A stretch of DNA of 11,868 nt, from positions 1-11,868 of the forward strand of contig JALLAZ010000814.1 of NCBI GenBank assembly GCA_036939755.1, in the 5' to 3' direction. Origin of the DNA: Stephanodiscus triporus. Taxonomy: Eukaryota > Bacillariophyta > Thalassiosirophyceae > Thalassiosirales > Thalassiosiraceae. Position numbers and translations under genes: made by a program. The notes beneath the pieces are model-generated. The model was given only the letters and a program-made list of their open reading frames with translations. It searched no databases and had not been told where the DNA came from. This document shows, piece by piece, positions 9,081 through 11,868 of the stretch. How positions within the stretch are numbered: position 1 is the stretch's first letter; each line of letters starts with the position of its first letter.

Positions 9081-10937
9081 TTACTTGCGCCTGTCCACGA
9101 TGACTAAATCGTTGGTGAAAGTCGGCTGATCCTTCGAGAATTCCTCCATCTTTTCCTTCCAGTCCGCCGCGCCCGTGCTCTTCCAGCTGGACGTGACGGC
9201 GTTGGCGTTCCCGCCGCCCTTGTTGTTCCCCCCGTCGCCGCTCCTCTCCCGCGGCGCCGGGCGCGATTTCTCCTCCTGTTCCTTGGAGAGCATGGAGAGC
9301 GAGATGCGACCCGCCGACGCATCGACCTCCCTAACGCGCACCTTCACCTTGTCCCCCACCTTCACCACGTCCGACACGGACGTGGTCCTGCCCTCCGCGA
9401 GGGCCGAGATGTGCACGAGTCCGTCGATCTCGCCCGACAGCCCCTCCCCGAGCTGGGCGGTGTCGAATCGCACGAACGCGCCGAAGTCGAGGGAGGACAC
9501 GACCTCCCCCTCCACGAACATCGATCCGTCGTACCCCTTCTCGACCAGGGCCGAGATCGACGCCGCCTGCGCCGCCTGATCGCCCCCCGATCGCTGCGGC
9601 CTCTCGCGGCGCTTGGTGGCGGGACGTCCGCCCCCGGCGGACGACGATCCTCCCCCCCCCGCCGCCCTCGCCTCGGTCTCGGCCGAGCGCATCGTGACGC
9701 CGATCTGGTTCTTCTCGGTGTCGACGGAGATGATACGCACCGACACCTCGTCGCCCTGCTTCAGCACGTCGCCGACGTTCGCGACGAATCCGTCCGAGAG
9801 GCGGGAGACGTGCACGAGCGCGTCGGACTTCGCGCCGATGTCGAGGAAGGCGCCGTAGGTCGTGATGGTCTTGACCTTCGCGAGGACCTCGGAGCCGATC
9901 ACGAGGTCGCCAAGGTCGATCCGGGCCGGCGACCTCTCGCCGTCGTCCTTGTGCTTGCCGATGCCGGACCCGCGAGCGGGACGTTCGACGTTGTGGGCCT
10001 CGACGTCGGACGCGACGCCGTCCATGGCCTCGACCTCGACGGGGACCTCCGCCACCTCCTCGACGGCGGACATGGAGAGGACGGTGAGGAATCCGCCGAA
10101 GCGGGGGACGGCGCAGTCGGGGCACGAGCACGCCCTCGAGTGCTGAAACCACGCGCGAGAAAAAGGGGGCGCAGGGGGGGGGGGGGGTCGAGGCAAAGGA
10201 AATGNATGTCGGGCATATATATAATATGTACCCACCGATTTGGGAGCGCAGAGGGGGCACCCGCACGCCCTCGAGTGCTGAAAAGACGCGCGAAAAAAAG
10301 GGGGCGCGGGGGGGGAGGTCGAGGAAAAGGAAATGGAACGTTTTAGGCATCATCGCGATTCCGATATTTAGCTCGGCGAGAAAAAATTCCGAGAAGTCGG
10401 GCGTATATAAATACATATATATATATATCAACCCACCGATTTGGGAGCGCAGAGGGGGCACCCGCACGCCCTCGAGTGCGCGCTCGGAGAGGAAGATCTC
10501 CGAACGACGGCGGCGGAGTCGACGATCCCCCGAGAGACGGCGGTCGAGAAGGCTGTTTCGGCGGGGAGAGCGAATGTGAATATATTTCGATTTTCGGAGA
10601 GAAGTGGAGGAAAGAGAGAGGGGAGTGCCAAGAAACAATATTAGGGACGGCGTGAACAATTCATTTGGCAGGAGGAAAATTATAGGGGGATCGCCTCCGT
10701 CCCTCTCGCCCGCGCGAAATTTCTACGAGCGATCGTATTCGCCACCCCCCCCACCCCCCCCCCGCCGCGAGGAGGAGCGATGCGTTCTCCCCGCGAACGT
10801 CGAGCTACCCCGGAGGATGCAACATATTTATACTAGCGCTATAACATCATCTCCACGCACGTACCCGAAACACGGACGGAGTTATTCGCCGCCGCAACGA
10901 CGGCGGCGAGGATTGCGACGGCGGACGAGAACTTCAT
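9081..10937 (-). CDS. Plastid-targeted protein with two S1 RNA-binding domains (exon duplication in the presequence region)
   Basis: S1 domains bind single-stranded RNA. In plastids they occur in ribosomal protein S1 and in EF-Ts-linked polyproteins, so a role in plastid translation is likely. I join 10937-10865, 10552-10437, 10277-10236 and 10142-9081, giving 430 residues (416 if the 14-codon exon is skipped). Exon 1 encodes a signal peptide (MKFSSAVAILAAVVAA). The first intron falls at its cleavage site and yields ...VRVSA|FSTAVSRG, a Phe+1 plastid signature. Next come copies of HSRACxCPxCA. An acidic segment ends in AHNVERPARGSG. S1 domain 1 is at about 152-230 (GSEVLAKVKTITTYGAFLDI...LVHVSRL) and S1 domain 2 at about 284-364 (GEVVSSLDFGAFVRF...LVHISAL). 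A Gly-rich linker lies between them. No EF-Ts domain follows. Domain calls are firm; the N-terminal splicing is inferred. Confidence 0.88.
10143..10235 (-). other. Predicted intron 3 of the S1 gene (shorter copy of the duplicated intron, contains an n)
   Basis: The donor is AAATCG|GTGGGT and the acceptor GCGTGGTTTCAG|CAC; length is 93 nt, phase 0. It is homologous to intron 2 but lacks its central part. It contains the only ambiguous base of the window (10205) and a long C run on the - strand, which is a region hard to sequence. Confidence 0.65.
10236..10277 (-). repeat. Middle copy of a tandemly duplicated 14-codon exon (HSRACGCPLCAPKS)
   Basis: This 42-nt segment is bounded by TTTTCAG on its 5' side and GTGGGT on its 3' side and is phase 0 at both ends, so including or skipping it keeps the frame. 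It encodes HSRACGCPLCAPKS, identical to the last 14 residues of exon 2 (10478-10437) and similar to the start of the last exon (HSRACSCPDCAVPRF, from 10142). On the + strand 10231-10278 equals 10432-10479 over 48 bases. Its acceptor side instead resembles that of the last exon. Confidence 0.8.
10278..10436 (-). other. Predicted intron 2 of the S1 gene (first copy of the duplicated intron)
   Basis: On the - strand the donor is AAATCG|GTGGGT and the acceptor CGTCTTTTCAG|CAC. Length is 159 nt, phase 0. Both ends match the next intron closely (AT-dinucleotide run after the donor; CATTTCCTTTTCCTCGACC and a C run before the acceptor), but this copy carries about 70 nt more in the middle. Confidence 0.65.
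10553..10864 (-). other. Predicted intron 1 of the S1 gene, between signal peptide and transit peptide
   Basis: On the - strand the donor is TTTCGG|GTACGT and the acceptor is a long CT-rich tract ending CCGAAACAG|CC. Length is 312 nt and the Ala codon is split G|CC. It is needed because the downstream frame has a TAA at 10643-10641 and no ATG after it, whereas splicing adds a complete signal peptide. It contains two G runs on the - strand (seen as C runs at about 10743-10762 on +). Confidence 0.8.
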
Positions 10938-11146
10938 TCGGTCTTTTGCTGCTTTAGTATTTATTTTTTTATTGATTGTCTCGCTGGTGCGCGTCGTTGG
11001 GGCGGGGAGGCGATGCGCGGTGGCGAGAGAAGAGAGAAGAGATGTTGACAGAGGGGAGAGAGATGCTTTTCATCATCATCACAGATCACGAGATCAGACC
11101 CATCATCACCAGCAGAAAAAGTGCGTCACTACTTGGCGGTCGAATG

Positions 11147-11221
11147 GGTTATGAGTACACACAAATGGTTATGAGTACAAGAGGGTATGAGTGTTACCTA
11201 TGAGTCTGTGGGTTACGAGTT
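11147..11221 (+). repeat. Short degenerate repeats of GGTTATGAGTAC
   Basis: Exact copies lie at 11147-11158 and 11167-11178. Decayed copies follow: GGGTATGAGTG (11183-11193), CCTATGAGTC (about 11197-11206) and GGGTTACGAGTT (11210-11221). Spacing falls from 20 to about 13 bp. The function is unknown; it may be a decayed minisatellite or a group of binding sites. Confidence 0.7.
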
Positions 11222-11435
11222 CGTACGTATGTACAAAACAAAACCGCGGGTCCCCAAAATCCGAATTTCAAACTCTTCGCGAGGGCGGGGGGCGTTTTTG
11301 TGGGGCCTTGTGGGTGCTTGGGCCCCTGAAAATATCTCTAATAAAGTTGCATGCCGTTTTCGTTCACACGAATGGGTCAAGTTTTGACCGGCCACTACGG
11401 CACCTGGGATAGAAAATACTGTAGCGCAATCTGGC

Positions 11436-11631
11436 TGGGTTCTCGTTTGATTTTCAGGTCATCTTCGACTGGGAGATTGAAAGGACAAAACAACCGAAAC
11501 AGAAAAAGACCTCTGACACACGAGAACCCAGACAATCTGTGTGGGTTCTCGTTTGATTTTCAGGTCATCTTCGACTGGGAGATTGAAAGGAACAACACAA
11601 AACAACCGAAACAGAAAAAGACCTCTGACAC
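11436..11631 (+). repeat. Two-copy tandem repeat (period 106 bp) with an intervening hairpin, upstream of the secreted-protein ORF
   Basis: 11436-11519 (84 nt) recurs as 11542-11631 (90 nt), near-identical except for a 6-nt acaaca-type insertion in the second copy. Both begin TGGGTTCTCGTTTGATTTTC and end ACCTCTGACAC. The 22 nt between them start with ACGAGAACCCA (11520-11530), the exact reverse complement of TGGGTTCTCGT (11542-11552), leaving an 11-nt loop. The block lies 46 bp before the ATG at 11678, so it is in the promoter or 5' UTR. Confidence 0.9.
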
Positions 11632-11677
11632 TCTTGTCATTTATCAGAATTAGCAGACACGTTATCAACACACAATC

Positions 11678-11868
11678 ATGAAGTTCGTCTCCATCGTCTC
11701 TATCGTAGTCGCAATCTTGGGCTCCAATTCCTCTTTCGCCAGCGCCGAACTTCGCGGCAACGTAAAAAATGATGGAGACGCTGATCGTGTCCTCCAAGGA
11801 CCCAGCAATCGCAACAACCAAGCCAACGGGCGTCGCCGAGAAAAACTCGGCGGGGCCAGTCCCAGGGC
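11678..11868 (+). CDS. N-terminal part of a secreted or secretory-pathway protein, cut by the window end
   Basis: The frame runs 63 codons from ATG to the right edge without a stop. It begins MKFVSIVSIVVAIL, a classic signal peptide with a likely cleavage after FASA, followed by ELRGNVKNDGDADRVLQG and an Asn/Arg/Gly-rich segment. The residue after the cleavage site is Glu rather than Phe, so it does not look plastid-targeted. The short ELRG...RVLQ stretch after the signal peptide resembles what I recall in secreted diatom proteins. The leader before the ATG is A/C-rich (gttatcaacacacaatc), like that of ClpS. No family can be named from 63 residues, and an intron further on is possible. Confidence 0.6.
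   Translation, partial: MKFVSIVSIVVAILGSNSSFASAELRGNVKNDGDADRVLQGPSNRNNQANGRRREKLGGASPR

Larger units (their letters stand above)
10938..11677. other. Divergent spacer between the S1 gene (-) and the secreted-protein gene (+)
   Basis: No convincing gene is seen in these 740 bp. Several short open frames lack any recognisable feature. The left part should hold the S1 promoter and the right part the promoter or 5' UTR of the gene at 11678. It contains degenerate GGTTATGAGTAC repeats, a GGTCAA-GTT-TTGACC inverted repeat (11375-11389) and a tandem repeat with a hairpin, listed separately. Confidence 0.6.

Noticed and set aside
9411..10346. Long + strand open frame of 311 codons antisense to the S1 gene
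   Set aside because: It is low in recognisable features and explained by GC-rich codons of the opposite strand; it also runs through the predicted introns and the n.
9331..10659. Long - strand open frame of 442 codons overlapping the S1 gene in another frame
   Set aside because: It is an Arg-rich frame shadow of the GC-rich S1 exon, has no ATG at its 5' end and encodes no domain, while the alternative frame encodes two clear S1 domains.
11375..11389. GGTCAA-GTT-TTGACC inverted repeat as a transcription-factor dyad
   Set aside because: It is a single 15-bp element with no second copy nearby; too short to claim as a regulatory site.
11187..11412. Overlapping + strand short frames before the tandem repeat
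   Set aside because: The sequences share no motif with any family, begin inside the degenerate repeat array and show no coding-like composition.
11740..11800. RxLR-type effector motif after the signal peptide (ELRG, RVLQ)
   Set aside because: The sequence does not contain RxLR; the resemblance is loose and the context is a diatom, not an oomycete.

Overview
The window looks like nuclear DNA from a diatom, probably a centric one. The genes carry short spliceosomal GT-AG introns of 84 to 312 nt. Two products have diatom-type bipartite plastid presequences, in which a signal peptide is followed by a Phe at the cleavage site. One protein combines a Cys/His-Cys/Cys motif with MORN repeats in a way I associate with diatom proteins, and another is a TPR protein loaded with Asp/Ser/Arg low-complexity inserts. 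Species cannot be told from the sequence alone.

Layout, left to right. (1) 1-2910, + strand: a TPR-repeat protein whose frame is open to the left edge, with one 84-nt intron. (2) 2911-3281: AT-rich convergent spacer. (3) 5297-3282, - strand: intron-less 671-residue protein with poly-Pro, a CxxHP...CxxC motif and C-terminal MORN repeats. (4) 5298-6535: mostly non-coding. It contains a cluster of near-perfect palindromes (5912-6013) and a GC-rich stretch with one doubtful small ORF. (5) 8166-6536, - strand: three-exon Serinc-family membrane protein of 458 residues, reconstructed through two phase-consistent introns. (6) 8359-8925, + strand: plastid ClpS adaptor, divergent from the Serinc gene across 192 bp. 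(7) 10937-9081, - strand: plastid-targeted protein with two S1 RNA-binding domains. Its first exon encodes only the signal peptide and was found by splicing. (8) 10938-11677: divergent spacer with short degenerate repeats and a 106-bp-period tandem repeat that includes a hairpin. (9) 11678 to the right edge, + strand: start of a secreted protein, cut by the window end.

The most notable object is in the S1 gene. A short exon encoding a CxCPxCA segment is present three times in tandem with its intron. The middle copy (10236-10277, exactly 14 codons, phase 0 on both sides) has the left half of one neighbour and the right half of the other, as unequal crossing-over would produce. An ambiguous base (n at 10205) lies inside this duplication, so an assembly artefact must be excluded first.

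The genes do not form a pathway. ClpS (plastid protein turnover) and the S1 protein (probably plastid translation) are convergent neighbours that share plastid targeting. The rest look like unrelated nuclear genes. The TPR, ClpS and S1 genes are strikingly rich in G/C-ending codons, while the MORN and Serinc genes are more balanced, so the window is compositionally mixed.
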